Shown piece by piece: positions 29,184 to 37,670 of a stretch of DNA of 64,000 bases (position 1 is its first letter; each line of letters starts with the position of its first letter). The translations under genes were made by a program, and so were the position numbers. This DNA is from Streptacidiphilus fuscans. Lineage in GTDB: Bacteria > Actinomycetota > Actinomycetes > Streptomycetales > Streptomycetaceae. The notes under the pieces are model-generated. The model did no database searches and was not told the origin of the DNA. It saw only the letters and a list, made by a program, of their open reading frames with translations. The stretch spans positions 186,001-250,000 of the forward strand of contig NZ_JADPRT010000002.1 of assembly GCF_015690355.1 (NCBI RefSeq), read 5' to 3'.

Positions 29184-29999
29184 TCAGGCCGTGCGCCAGC
29201 GCCAGGCGTGGTCGACCGGGCCGATGCCCGAGCCGAGCGGGAAGCCCGCCGCGATCGCGCCGGTGATGTACTCCTTCGACGCGGCGACCGCGTCCGGGAC
29301 GTCCAGCCCCAGCGCCAGGTGCGAGGCGATGGCGCTGGCGAGCGTGCAGCCGGTGCCGTGGGTGTGCCGGTTGTCGTAACGCGGCGCCCGGAACAGCCGC
29401 TCGGCGCCGTCCGGCCCGCGCAGCAGGTCGACCGCGTCGCCCTCCAGGTGCCCGCCCTTGATCAGCACCCACTCCGGCCCGAGGTCCTGCACGGCCTTCG
29501 CCGCGTCGGAGAGTTCGGCCTCCCGGGTCACCTCGACGCCCGTGAGTTGCGCCACTTCGTGCAGGTTGGGCGTGGCGAGGGTCGCCTGCGGCAGCAGGCG
29601 GTCCCGGAGCACGGAGACGGCGGACTGGGCGAGCAGCGTGTCCCCGTGCTTGGAGACCCCGACCGGGTCCACGACGACGGGCACGCGCTCCGTGCTCTCC
29701 GCGAGCAGCGACGCGACCGCCTCGACCAGTTCGGCGCTGGCGAGCATGCCCGTCTTCACGGCCTGCACCCCGATGTCGTCCACGACGCTCCGGTACTGCG
29801 CGACGACGGCCTCGACCGGGAGCTCCCAGTACCCCTGCACGCCCACGGAGTTCTGCGCGGTGACGGCGACGATGACGCTCATACCGTGCGTCCCGAGGGC
29901 CAGCATCGTCTTGAGGTCAGCCTGGATCCCGGCGCCGCCGCCGGAATCGGATCCGGCGATGGTCAGCACGCGGGGCGGTGCGGAGGAGGGAGAAGCCAT
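29184..29999 (-). CDS. thiD: Hydroxymethylpyrimidine/phosphomethylpyrimidine kinase
   Basis: A 271-residue ribokinase-family enzyme that phosphorylates HMP and HMP-P in thiamine synthesis. Motifs: [20 protein letters not shown] at residues 12-31, [27 protein letters not shown] and the anion-hole/base motif [18 protein letters not shown]. The first residues ([10 protein letters not shown]) are an unstructured extension. It is downstream of pfkA and thiL on the same strand. Confidence 0.95.
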   Translation of the reverse strand: MASPSSAPPRVLTIAGSDSGGGAGIQADLKTMLALGTHGMSVIVAVTAQNSVGVQGYWELPVEAVVAQYRSVVDDIGVQAVKTGMLASAELVEAVASLLAESTERVPVVVDPVGVSKHGDTLLAQSAVSVLRDRLLPQATLATPNLHEVAQLTGVEVTREAELSDAAKAVQDLGPEWVLIKGGHLEGDAVDLLRGPDGAERLFRAPRYDNRHTHGTGCTLASAIASHLALGLDVPDAVAASKEYITGAIAAGFPLGSGIGPVDHAWRWRTA

Positions 30000-30064
30000 G
30001 GCTTCACTCTAGTGAGTCGGTAAGCCGGTGCCTTCGCTGCCGCAGGTGGTTGCCCTCTGCCCGG

Positions 30065-31090
30065 TCAGAGGACCGCCTCCGCCTCCGTCCAGCGGGACTC
30101 CGGGACGGTCTTCAAGTGGGCCACCGCCTCCGCGATCGGCGCGAGCCGGATCGTGGTGCCGCGGAGAGCGGTCATGTGGCCGAACGCGCCCGCGTGGACC
30201 GCCTCGACCGCGTGCCAGCCGAAGCGGGTGGCCAGGACGCGGTCCTGGGCCGTGGGAGTGCCGCCGCGCTGGACGTGCCCGAGGATGACCGGCTTGGACT
30301 CCTTGTTGAGCCACTGGGCGATCTCGCCCGCCAGCCGCGGGCCGATGCCGCCGAAGGTCTGGTGGCCGAAGGCGTCCGTGCCGCCGTGCTGGAACCGCAT
30401 CGTGCCCGGTGCGGGCTGCGCGCCCTCCGCGACCGCGACGATGGCGAACTTCTTGCCGCGCGAGAACCGCTCCTCGACCATGCAGCAGACCGCCTCCACG
30501 TCGAACGGCCGCTCCGGGATCAGGATGCCGTGCGCGCCGCCGGCCATGCCCGCGTGGAGGGTGATCCACCCGGTGTGGCGACCCATCAGTTCCAGCACCA
30601 TCACACGTTGGTGGGATTCCGCAGTGGTCTTCAGGCGGTCGATCGCCTCCGTGGCGACCCACACGGCCGTGTCGTGGCCGAAGGTCACGTCCGTCGCGTC
30701 GATGTCGTTGTCGATGGTCTTCGGCACCGCGACGACCGGGAGTCCGGCCTCGCTGAACAGGCGGGCCGCGGTGAGGGTGCCCTCGCCGCCGATGGTGATC
30801 AGCGCGTCGATGCCCAGGGCGGAGGCCAACTCCCCCGCGCGGCCGACGGCGTCGCGCATCCGCTCACGGGCGACGCGGGCGGAGCCGAGGATGGTGCCGC
30901 CGCGTGTCAGGATGCCGGTGACGGCGTCCAGCCCGAGGGGACGGGCGCGGCCCTCGACCAGGCCCAGGAAGCCGTCCTCGATGCCGATGACGGTGTCCCC
31001 GTGTTCGGTGACCGCCCGGTGGACCACCGAGCGGATCACCGCGTTCAGGCCGGGACAGTCGCCGCCGCTCGTCAGCACACCGATTCGCAT
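30065..31090 (-). CDS. pfkA: 6-phosphofructokinase (actinomycete type)
   Basis: A 341-residue phosphofructokinase: LTSGGDCPGLNAVIRS at residues 6-21, IGGEGTL, PKTIDNDI, and MGRHTGW. The phosphoryl-donor positions are Gly in GGEGT (equivalent to E. coli 104) and Lys in PKTIDND (equivalent to 124). Gly104 points to ATP use, and the Gly/Lys pair is known from Streptomyces ATP-dependent enzymes; pyrophosphate enzymes have Asp/Lys. The protein is complete. It is located between thiL and thiD, which is unusual, since these are neighbours in S. coelicolor as I recall. Confidence 0.93.
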   Translation of the reverse strand: MRIGVLTSGGDCPGLNAVIRSVVHRAVTEHGDTVIGIEDGFLGLVEGRARPLGLDAVTGILTRGGTILGSARVARERMRDAVGRAGELASALGIDALITIGGEGTLTAARLFSEAGLPVVAVPKTIDNDIDATDVTFGHDTAVWVATEAIDRLKTTAESHQRVMVLELMGRHTGWITLHAGMAGGAHGILIPERPFDVEAVCCMVEERFSRGKKFAIVAVAEGAQPAPGTMRFQHGGTDAFGHQTFGGIGPRLAGEIAQWLNKESKPVILGHVQRGGTPTAQDRVLATRFGWHAVEAVHAGAFGHMTALRGTTIRLAPIAEAVAHLKTVPESRWTEAEAVL

Positions 31091-31214
31091 AAGGGAAGAC
31101 TATGCACAAAGGGGGTGCCCGCCCCGGCCTCGACGGGCCGTCGGTCCTGTCGAGCTCAGTCCTGTCGCGGTCAGGCTGTCGAGTTCGGCGTCGGGTCGTT
31201 CGGTCCGGTCGCTG

Positions 31215-32186
31215 TCAGGCCTGGACGGCGCCGCCGAAGTGGTCCCAGCCTCCGGTGCGGTCCCACGGTGCGCCGTCCACCGTCACGGTGCCCTTGCGGG
31301 ACAGGCCCGCCGGGCGGACCACCTCGCCGACCACGCGCCAGCGCGAGGGCAGTTGGACGTCCGCCGGGAAGGTCGCCACCAGCGCGTGGTCCTCTCCCCC
31401 GGACAGCACCCAGGTCAGCGGGTCGACGCCCACGGCCTGGCCGATGTCGGACATCTGCGCGGGGATGTCGAAGTCGGCGGCGCGCAGGTCGATGACCACG
31501 TTGCTCGCCTCGGCGACATGGCCCAGGTCGGCGACCAGGCCGTCGCTGATGTCGATCATCGACGTCGCACCGAGCTGCGCCGCCGCCGGACCCGCGTGGT
31601 ACGGCGGCTCCGGACGCCGGTGCGCCTCGACGAAGGCGCGCGGCGAGCGGAAGCCGCGCGAGAGGACGGTGAAGCCCGCCGCCGACCAGCCCAGCCAGCC
31701 GGTCACGGCGACCTTGTCGCCGGGCTTGGCTCCCGTCCGGGTGATCGCCTTGCGTCCCTGGAGGTCGCCCAGAGCGGTGATGGAGATGGTGATCACGTCG
31801 CCGCGCACCACGTCCCCGCCGACCACGGCCGCGCCCGCGACCTGGCACTCGTCCCGCAGGCCGTCCATCAGCTCCAGGGCCCAGGTCACCGGCAGCTCGG
31901 TCGGGACCACCAGGCCCAGCAGCAGCGCGGTCGGCACCGCGCCCATCGCGGCCACGTCGGCGAGGTTCTGCGCCGCGCTCTTGCGGCCGACGTCGTAGGC
32001 GGTGGACCAGTCGCGGCGGAAGTGGCGGCCCTCCAGCAGGACGTCGGTGGTGGCCACCACGCGGCCGTCCGGGGCCGCGACGACGGCGGCGTCGTCGCCG
32101 GGTCCGAGTTCCACGGCCGACGTCATCGGCAACCGGGAGGTGAGCTCCCGGATCAGTCCGAACTCACCGAGCTCGCCGACCTGCAT
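31215..32186 (-). CDS. thiL: Thiamine-monophosphate kinase
   Basis: A 323-residue enzyme making thiamine diphosphate from thiamine phosphate. It belongs to the PurM/AIR-synthase fold: ELGPGDDAAVVAAPDGRVVATTD near the N-terminus, KSAAQNLADVAAMGA, VGGDVVRGD, and SMIDISDGLVADLGHVAEAS. I placed the start at ATG 32186 (MQVGELGEFGLIREL) because GGAAGGA lies just upstream; the frame is open for 23 more codons. It is divergent from the Lrp-domain gene. Confidence 0.95.
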   Translation of the reverse strand: MQVGELGEFGLIRELTSRLPMTSAVELGPGDDAAVVAAPDGRVVATTDVLLEGRHFRRDWSTAYDVGRKSAAQNLADVAAMGAVPTALLLGLVVPTELPVTWALELMDGLRDECQVAGAAVVGGDVVRGDVITISITALGDLQGRKAITRTGAKPGDKVAVTGWLGWSAAGFTVLSRGFRSPRAFVEAHRRPEPPYHAGPAAAQLGATSMIDISDGLVADLGHVAEASNVVIDLRAADFDIPAQMSDIGQAVGVDPLTWVLSGGEDHALVATFPADVQLPSRWRVVGEVVRPAGLSRKGTVTVDGAPWDRTGGWDHFGGAVQA

Positions 32187-32411
32187 GGGTGTCCTTCCGG
32201 ATCTCGTCAACATCTCGTCGTTCTGGTCACTCTGGTCACGGGCGCGGACGCTCACGCACGCTCCCGCGCGCAGCGTACGCCCTGCGGGGGCGTCTCAGGT
32301 CTCGCTGAGCGGCACGCGGAGCGATAGCGTTGCGGTTCCCCGTTTCCTTCGGCACAGCCGGGGAACCACAACTTCCGCAAGATCTCCGTTTCGAGCCGCC
32401 GGGAGTCCCAC

Positions 32412-32645
32412 GTGGTACAGGCGTACATCCTCATCCAGACAGAAGTCGGCAAGGCGTCCAATGTGGCCGAGGTCATCTCCGCGATCGACGGAGTGGTCCA
32501 AGCAGAGGACGTGACCGGTCCCTATGACGTGATCGTCCGCGCCGAGGCCGACACGGTCGACGACCTCGGACGCATGGTCGTCGCGTCGATCCAGAAGATC
32601 GAAGGCATCACCCGGACCCTGACCTGCCCGGTGGTCCATCTGTAG
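32412..32645 (+). CDS. Stand-alone Lrp/AsnC ligand-binding domain protein
   Basis: A 77-residue protein consisting only of the RAM (regulation of amino acid metabolism) domain of Lrp/AsnC regulators: MVQAYILIQTEVGKASNVAE, VTGPYDVIVRAEAD and ITRTLTCPVVHL. It has no DNA-binding domain, so it probably acts by binding an amino acid and/or pairing with full-length Lrp proteins. GTG start at 32412. It is 19 nt upstream of the DUF3515 lipoprotein gene and likely co-transcribed. Confidence 0.85.
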   Translation: MVQAYILIQTEVGKASNVAEVISAIDGVVQAEDVTGPYDVIVRAEADTVDDLGRMVVASIQKIEGITRTLTCPVVHL

Positions 32646-32664
32646 TGCCCGTTAGCATCGCCGG

Positions 32665-33192
32665 GTGACAAGGTTTGCCGCGTCGTCCGCGCTGCTAGCA
32701 GCAGCCGCCCTCTCGCTGACCGCCTGCGGCGGTGGCGGGGGCGGCAGCGTGCCCGTCTCCGCGCCGCGGACCACGGGCGTGGTCGCCCAGGACTGCACGG
32801 CACTCTCGAAGACCCTGCCGAAGACGCTGATGGGCCTGTCGCGGCGCGACACCTCACCGGCCAGCCCGAACACCGCCGCCTGGGGCGACCCCGCGGTGAC
32901 GCTGCGCTGCGGCGCGGGTCTGCCCGGCATCATCGACCCGGCCTCCAAGGACTACGACCCCGAGGGCGAGAACGTCAGCGGAGCGCTGGTCGGCTCCGTC
33001 TGCTGGGTCTCGGTCTACAACCAGTCCGACCGCAGCTTCACCTTCTCGGCGGCGGACCAGCAGGCGATCGTCGAGGTCGACGTCCCCTCCGCGTACGCGG
33101 GCAAGCAGTCCCCGCTGACCGAGCTCTCCGGGATCGTGGCGAAGGCGAGCCCCTTCGACAGCGACAAGAAGTTCAACTGCTCGAACTCCTGA
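32665..33192 (+). CDS. DUF3515 lipoprotein
   Basis: A 175-residue predicted lipoprotein. The signal peptide is MTRFAASSALLAAAALSLTAC with a lipobox SLTAC at residue 21, followed by a Gly-rich linker. The exported domain has paired cysteines (AQDCTAL, TLRCGAG, SVCWVSV, FNCSNS) that could form disulphides. This matches DUF3515, a family conserved in actinobacteria next to ddl; its function is unknown. A strong terminator follows. Confidence 0.85.
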   Translation: MTRFAASSALLAAAALSLTACGGGGGGSVPVSAPRTTGVVAQDCTALSKTLPKTLMGLSRRDTSPASPNTAAWGDPAVTLRCGAGLPGIIDPASKDYDPEGENVSGALVGSVCWVSVYNQSDRSFTFSAADQQAIVEVDVPSAYAGKQSPLTELSGIVAKASPFDSDKKFNCSNS

Positions 33193-33228
33193 CGCCTGCC
33201 GCCCTGACGCCTGACCTCTGACGCGGAC

Positions 33229-33256
33229 GTCCCGCTCGCGTCGCCGCGAGCGGGAC
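33229..33256. terminator. Bidirectional terminator between the lipoprotein gene and ddl
   Basis: GTCCCGCTCGCG, TCGC loop, CGCGAGCGGGAC: a perfect 12-bp stem between two convergent genes, so it can serve both. Confidence 0.75.
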
Positions 33257-33278
33257 ATCGCCTCCTCGGACGGACGCC

Positions 33279-34439
33279 TCAGCGCAGGCCGGTGGAGCGG
33301 CGCAGCGCGGCCTGGAGCAGGTGGTCGACCAGCTGCGGGTAGTCGAGGCCGGTGGCCTCCCACATCTTCGGGAACGCCGAGATCGGCGTGAAGCCCGGCA
33401 TGGTGTTGACCTCGTTGACCACGAACTCGCCGTCCTCCTTGAGGAAGACGTCGACGCGCGCCAGGCCCTCGCAGGAGAGCGCCTCGAAGACCTCCGCGGC
33501 TAGCTTGCGCAGCCGCGCCGTCTCGTCGTCGGTCAGGTCGGCCGGGATCTTCACGTCGCTGGAGTCGATGTACTTGGCGTCGAAGTCGTAGAAGTCGAAG
33601 CCCTCACCGACGAGCACCTCGGCCGGCAGGCTGGCGCGCGGGCCGTCCTCGAACTCCAGGACGCCGCACTCCAGTTCACGGCCGCGCACGCCCTCCTCGA
33701 CGATCACCTTCGGGTCGTGCTCCCGGGCGAACTCGATCGCGCGGTGAAGGTCCGCCGGGTCGTCCACCTTGGTGATGCCGATGCTGGAGCCGGCGCGGGT
33801 CGGCTTCACGAAGACCGGGTACTGCATCTCGTTGATCCGGGCGACGGCGGCCTCGCGACCGGCCTCGCTCTCCCACTCACGCGGACGGATCACGGTGTAC
33901 GGACCGACGGGCAGGCCGAAGGCCTGGAGCACGCGCTTGGTGTACTCCTTGTCCATCCCGACGGCGCTGGAGAGCACGCCCGAGCCGACATAGGGCACCC
34001 CGGAGAGCTCCAGCAGCCCCTGCAGGGTGCCGTCCTCGCCCCACGGGCCGTGCAGCAGCGGCAGAACGACGTCGACCTCGCCGAGCGCCTTCGGCACGGA
34101 GCCGGGCTCGGTGTAGACGACCTCACGCGCGAGCGGGCTCGCGGGCAGGTTCACCTGCCCGTCGGCGGACTCGGCCAGCTGGTCCACGTCGGGCAGCTTG
34201 CCGTCGGTGATGGCCATGCGCTCGGGCTCGTCGGTGGTCAGCGCGAAGCGGCCGTCCGGGGTGATGCCGATCGGCAGCACTTCGTAGGCGTTGCGGTCGA
34301 GCGCGCGGAGGACGCTTCCCGCGGTGACGACGGACACGCCGTGCTCGGAGCTCCGGCCGCCGAAGACCACGGCGACGCGTGGCTTGCGGTGGCCTTCCGA
34401 GGCGGGGCGGGGGCTGGGAGAGGAAGGCTGAGTGCTCAT
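33279..34439 (-). CDS. ddlA: D-alanine--D-alanine ligase
   Basis: A 386-residue ATP-grasp ligase making D-Ala-D-Ala for peptidoglycan. Motifs: VAVVFGGRSSEHGVSVVTAG near residue 23, LHGPWGEDGTLQGLLE, PVFVKPTRAGSSIG and the C-terminal EVNTMPGFTPISAFPKM. The omega-loop sequence is FYDFDAKYI; a Tyr rather than Phe in the loop region argues for D-Ala-D-Ala rather than D-Ala-D-Lac specificity (inference). The ATG at 34439 gives MSTQPSSPSPRPASEG; the frame is open upstream but not supported. Confidence 0.95.
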   Translation of the reverse strand: MSTQPSSPSPRPASEGHRKPRVAVVFGGRSSEHGVSVVTAGSVLRALDRNAYEVLPIGITPDGRFALTTDEPERMAITDGKLPDVDQLAESADGQVNLPASPLAREVVYTEPGSVPKALGEVDVVLPLLHGPWGEDGTLQGLLELSGVPYVGSGVLSSAVGMDKEYTKRVLQAFGLPVGPYTVIRPREWESEAGREAAVARINEMQYPVFVKPTRAGSSIGITKVDDPADLHRAIEFAREHDPKVIVEEGVRGRELECGVLEFEDGPRASLPAEVLVGEGFDFYDFDAKYIDSSDVKIPADLTDDETARLRKLAAEVFEALSCEGLARVDVFLKEDGEFVVNEVNTMPGFTPISAFPKMWEATGLDYPQLVDHLLQAALRRSTGLR

Positions 34440-34545
34440 ATCCCGTAGGACACTACCCGCCCTGTCCAGCGAAGGCCCGTCAGGCGGGCGTTCGTGTGCG
34501 ACGGGGCGCTGCACCACCTCGCCCCGGGGCGCGATCGCCCCGTAC

Positions 34546-35550
34546 CTACCGGCGTTCGGGCTTGGCCGACCTGCCCATGAGCTCCTTGAGCGCCGTCTGC
34601 GGAGACTTCCCGCCGTGGACGATGTCGACCACCGTCGCCGTGATCGGCATGTCGACGCCGTGGCGTTGGGCCAGGTCGAGGACCGAGACGCAGGACTTGA
34701 CGCCCTCCGCCGTCTGGCGCGTCGCGGCGATCGCCTCGTCAAGGCTCATGCCACGACCGAGGTTGGTGCCGAAGGTGTGGTTGCGGGAGAGCGGCGAGGA
34801 GCAGGTCGCGACCAGGTCGCCCATGCCCGCCAAGCCCGCGAAGGTGTGGGCGTCCGCCCCCATCGCCAGGCCGAGGCGGGTGGTCTCGGCGAGGCCGCGG
34901 GTGATCAGGGAGGCCTTGGTGTTGTCGCCGAGACCCATGCCGTCCGCGATGCCGACGGCCAGTCCGATGACGTTCTTGACCGCGCCGCCGAGCTCCGCGC
35001 CGACCACGTCGGTGATGGTGTACGGGCGGAAGTAGCCCGTCAGACAAGCCGTCTGGAGTCGGCGGCCGACCTCCGGGTCCGTGCACGCGACGACGCTGGC
35101 CGCAGGCTGCCTGCGGACGATCTCAGGCGCGAGGTTCGGGCCGGAGACGACCGCGATCCGATCGTCCGGCACACCGGCGACCTCGCCGATGACCTCGCTC
35201 ATCAGCTTGGCCGTGCCGACCTCGACGCCCTTCATCAGGCTGACCAGCACGGTGTCCTTGGCCAGCAGCGGCGCCCACTCGGTGAGGTTGGCGCGCAGCG
35301 TCTGGGAGGGGACGGTCAGGACGGTGAACTCCGCCTCGGCCGCGGCCTTCGCGGGGTCCGTGGTGGCGGTGACGCCCGGCGGCAGCTCGATGTCGGGGTG
35401 GTACCACGGGTTCGTCCGGGTGCCGTTGATGGCGTCGACAACTTCCTGACGCCGTCCCCAGAGGTTCACCTCGCAGCCCGCGTCCGCCAGGATCATGGCG
35501 AAGGCCGTGCCCCAGGATCCGGTGCCGAAGACGGCGCAACGGGTGGTCAC
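34546..35550 (-). CDS. gpsA: Glycerol-3-phosphate dehydrogenase [NAD(P)+]
   Basis: A 334-residue enzyme reducing dihydroxyacetone phosphate to sn-glycerol-3-phosphate for phospholipids. The Rossmann motif is FGTGSWGTAFAMILAD at residues 8-23; KGVEVGT, the catalytic-lysine region LGGAVKNVIGLAVGIADG and TRGLAETTRLGLAMG are present. GTG start at 35550, overlapping the plsC stop by 4 nt (GTGA). Coupling with plsC means the first two steps of phosphatidate synthesis are made together. Confidence 0.95.
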   Translation of the reverse strand: MTTRCAVFGTGSWGTAFAMILADAGCEVNLWGRRQEVVDAINGTRTNPWYHPDIELPPGVTATTDPAKAAAEAEFTVLTVPSQTLRANLTEWAPLLAKDTVLVSLMKGVEVGTAKLMSEVIGEVAGVPDDRIAVVSGPNLAPEIVRRQPAASVVACTDPEVGRRLQTACLTGYFRPYTITDVVGAELGGAVKNVIGLAVGIADGMGLGDNTKASLITRGLAETTRLGLAMGADAHTFAGLAGMGDLVATCSSPLSRNHTFGTNLGRGMSLDEAIAATRQTAEGVKSCVSVLDLAQRHGVDMPITATVVDIVHGGKSPQTALKELMGRSAKPERR

Positions 35551-36344
35551 TCGGCGGACTCCTTCGCGTTCTCGCGCGTCTTCTCCCGGGTGGCGCCGGC
35601 ACGGGCCCTGGCCATGTCGAAGCGCTCGGCCGGGGCCTTCTCGCCGCGCAACTGCTCCAGCAGCGCGGTGATGTCGTCCATGATGGCGTCCGTCGCCTCG
35701 CGCAGAACCGTTCCGGTGAGCTCCTGCCCACGCCAGCGGTCGAGGTCGACCGGCGGGCCCGCCAGGACCTTGACGGTGTGTCGGGGGAAGGGCTTGAAAC
35801 GCCGGTTGCCCTTACCGCCCTTCGCGTAGCGCGGCATGATCTCGTGCGCGCCCCACTGGGCCACCGGGATGACCGGCGCACCCGTCGTCAGCGCGACGCG
35901 GGCGGCGCCCGTCTTGCCGGTCATCGGCCACAGGTCGGGGTCGCGGGTCAGCGTGCCCTCGATGTAGAACGCGACGCACTCACCCTCGTCGACGGCCTCG
36001 ATCGCGGCCCGGAATGCGTGCGCCGCGTCGGCGGATCCGCGGTAGACGGGGATCATTCGGGCGCCGTGGAGAATCTGCTTCACGCCGGGCACCTTGAACA
36101 CGCCCGCCTTCGCCAGAAATCGTGCCGGACGTCCCGAGTCGTACTGATAGTGACCGTAGACCAGCGGGTCCAAATACGAGTTGTGGTTGATCGCGGTGAG
36201 GAATCCGCCTTCGGCAGGAAAGTTCTCGTATCCGCGCCAGTCCCGCTTGGTCAGCACGAACAGCGGCGGCTTGGCGATGACCGCCGCCAGGCGGTACCAG
36301 AAACCGTATGTGCGGCGCGCCGCCCTGGTGCTGGAGCCGGGCAC
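35547..36344 (-). CDS. plsC: 1-acyl-sn-glycerol-3-phosphate acyltransferase (PlsC-like)
   Basis: A 265-residue acyltransferase. The catalytic motif is NHNSYLDPL (N-H-x4-D type) at about residue 53, the substrate motif is FYIEGTLTRD, with PVIPVAQWGAHE downstream; a hydrophobic segment (FWYRLAAVIAKPPLFVL) is near the N-terminus. In the family motif FPEGTRS the Pro and Ser are replaced here (IEGTLT), so acyl acceptor may vary. GTG at 36344 is 6 nt from GAGGAGGA; GTG at 36350 abuts it. The first half uses more A/T-ending codons than its neighbours. Confidence 0.88.
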   Translation of the reverse strand: MPGSSTRAARRTYGFWYRLAAVIAKPPLFVLTKRDWRGYENFPAEGGFLTAINHNSYLDPLVYGHYQYDSGRPARFLAKAGVFKVPGVKQILHGARMIPVYRGSADAAHAFRAAIEAVDEGECVAFYIEGTLTRDPDLWPMTGKTGAARVALTTGAPVIPVAQWGAHEIMPRYAKGGKGNRRFKPFPRHTVKVLAGPPVDLDRWRGQELTGTVLREATDAIMDDITALLEQLRGEKAPAERFDMARARAGATREKTRENAKESAE

Positions 36345-36515
36345 GAGCACTCCTCCTCGTTTGATTCGCTTGAATCCTCGCCGGGGACCCCGGGGAACTC
36401 GGATGTTCAACCGCACAAGTGTCGCCCCTGGCTCGACCGACTGTCGAGGCACCCCCGGCCGTACCGGTCCACCGCCGCGCGGACACGGGATCCGAGCGGG
36501 GCAGAATGGCCCCCG

Positions 36516-37343
36516 ATGACCACCCCGCAGTACACCCTCGTGATACCGCTCAAGCCACCGGCGACGGCCAAGTCCCGCCTGGCCCCTGCGGTCGGCGCGC
36601 TGCGGCCGGAGCTGGCGCTGGCCTTCGCCCTCGACACGGTGGACGCGGCGCTGCGCAGCGCGTGCGTGGCAGGCGTGGTGGCCGTCTGCGACGACCCGGC
36701 GGCGGGCGCGGAGCTGGCCCTCGCGGGCGCGGTCGTGATCCCCGACGCCCCGGCGGCCGGTCTCAACGCGGCGCTCAACCACGGCGCGGAGTACGCGCGC
36801 AGCGCGCTGGGGGCGGGCGCGGTGGCGGCGATGTCGGCGGACCTCCCCGCGTTGCTCCCGGCGGAGCTGACGCGGGTCCTGACGGCGGCGCATCCGTTCC
36901 CCCGGGCGTTCCTGGCGGACACCCAGGGCGTCGGCACGGTGCTGTTGGCCGCGGGCGCGGGCGTGCGGTTGGCGCCGGCGTTCGGCGGCGAGTCGCGTGC
37001 CCGGCACGCGGCGTCCGGGGCGGTCGAGCTCACGCCGCTCGACGCGGCGACGGTCCGCCGGGACGTGGACACCGGCGCGGACCTCGCCGTGGCCCTGGCG
37101 CTGGGCGTGGGCCCCCGCACGCTGGCTACGCTTGGACGCATGCAGGCAACCGCGTACACGTACTCCCCCGACAGCCGCAGCGGCCAGGTACTTCTCGACG
37201 ACGGCACGGCGCTGAAGTTCGACGCGGCGGCGTTCGACGCGGGCGGGTTGCGGCTGCTGCGGCCGGGGCAGCGCGTCCGCATCGAGACCGAGGGCGAGGG
37301 CGGCGAACGGCGCATCACGCTGATTACGTTGCAGACGTTCTGA
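36516..37343 (+). CDS. cofC: 2-phospho-L-lactate guanylyltransferase CofC with C-terminal cold-shock-like extension
   Basis: A 275-residue protein. Residues 1-207 are CofC/FbiD, which activates phospholactate or phosphoenolpyruvate with GTP for coenzyme F420: VIPLKPPATAKSRLAP at residues 8-23, MSADLPALLP, and RDVDTGADLAVAL at its end. The reading frame then continues without a stop into a 67-residue domain starting MQATAYTYSPDSRSGQVLLD and containing LRPGQRVRIE, resembling a small OB/cold-shock fold. An internal ATG at 37140 (GGA upstream) could also give this domain separately. CofC proteins normally end near residue 210. Divergent from plsC. Confidence 0.85.
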   Translation: MTTPQYTLVIPLKPPATAKSRLAPAVGALRPELALAFALDTVDAALRSACVAGVVAVCDDPAAGAELALAGAVVIPDAPAAGLNAALNHGAEYARSALGAGAVAAMSADLPALLPAELTRVLTAAHPFPRAFLADTQGVGTVLLAAGAGVRLAPAFGGESRARHAASGAVELTPLDAATVRRDVDTGADLAVALALGVGPRTLATLGRMQATAYTYSPDSRSGQVLLDDGTALKFDAAAFDAGGLRLLRPGQRVRIETEGEGGERRITLITLQTF

Positions 37344-37361
37344 ACGGACCCGCACCGTCGC

Positions 37362-37610
37362 TCCCGCAGGTGGCTGCACCCTCCAGGGGCGCGAGGAACT
37401 GCGCGAACAACCACCCTGTGCGGATGGCCCTGCGCGTTCGGGGCTCTACCTCGCAGGGTGGCTTGTCGCGCAGTTCCCCGCGCCCCTAGGTGGTGCAACC
37501 ACCCGCGGCAGCACACACCCACCTTCTCGCGCCCACGCGGCGGAGCCGCACATCAGCACAGCCCCGCGCCCCTAGGTGGTGCAACCACCTGCGGCAGCAC
37601 ACGCCCCCCT
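37362..37610. repeat. Modular intergenic repeat, copy 2
   Basis: Between the convergent genes cofC and hupS. Arms GGGGCGCGAGGAACTGCGCG (37386) and CGCGCAGTTCCCCGCGCCCC (37468) form a long stem, followed by two units ending CCCCGCGCCCCTAGGTGGTG (one at 37478, one at 37562) and a CGCGGCGGAGCCGCACATCA module. Same modules as copies 1, 3 and 4. Confidence 0.75.
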
Positions 37611-37621
37611 CTGCAAAAACG

Positions 37622-37658
37622 CCTCGGCTCCCCGCACGTGGGGTGCGGGGAGCCGAGG
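37622..37658 (-). terminator. Terminator of hupS
   Basis: A perfect 16-bp stem (CCTCGGCTCCCCGCAC and GTGCGGGGAGCCGAGG) with a 5-nt loop, 12 nt after the hupS stop codon. One of the strongest hairpins in the window. Confidence 0.85.
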
Positions 37659-37670
37659 GTGTGGAGGGAC

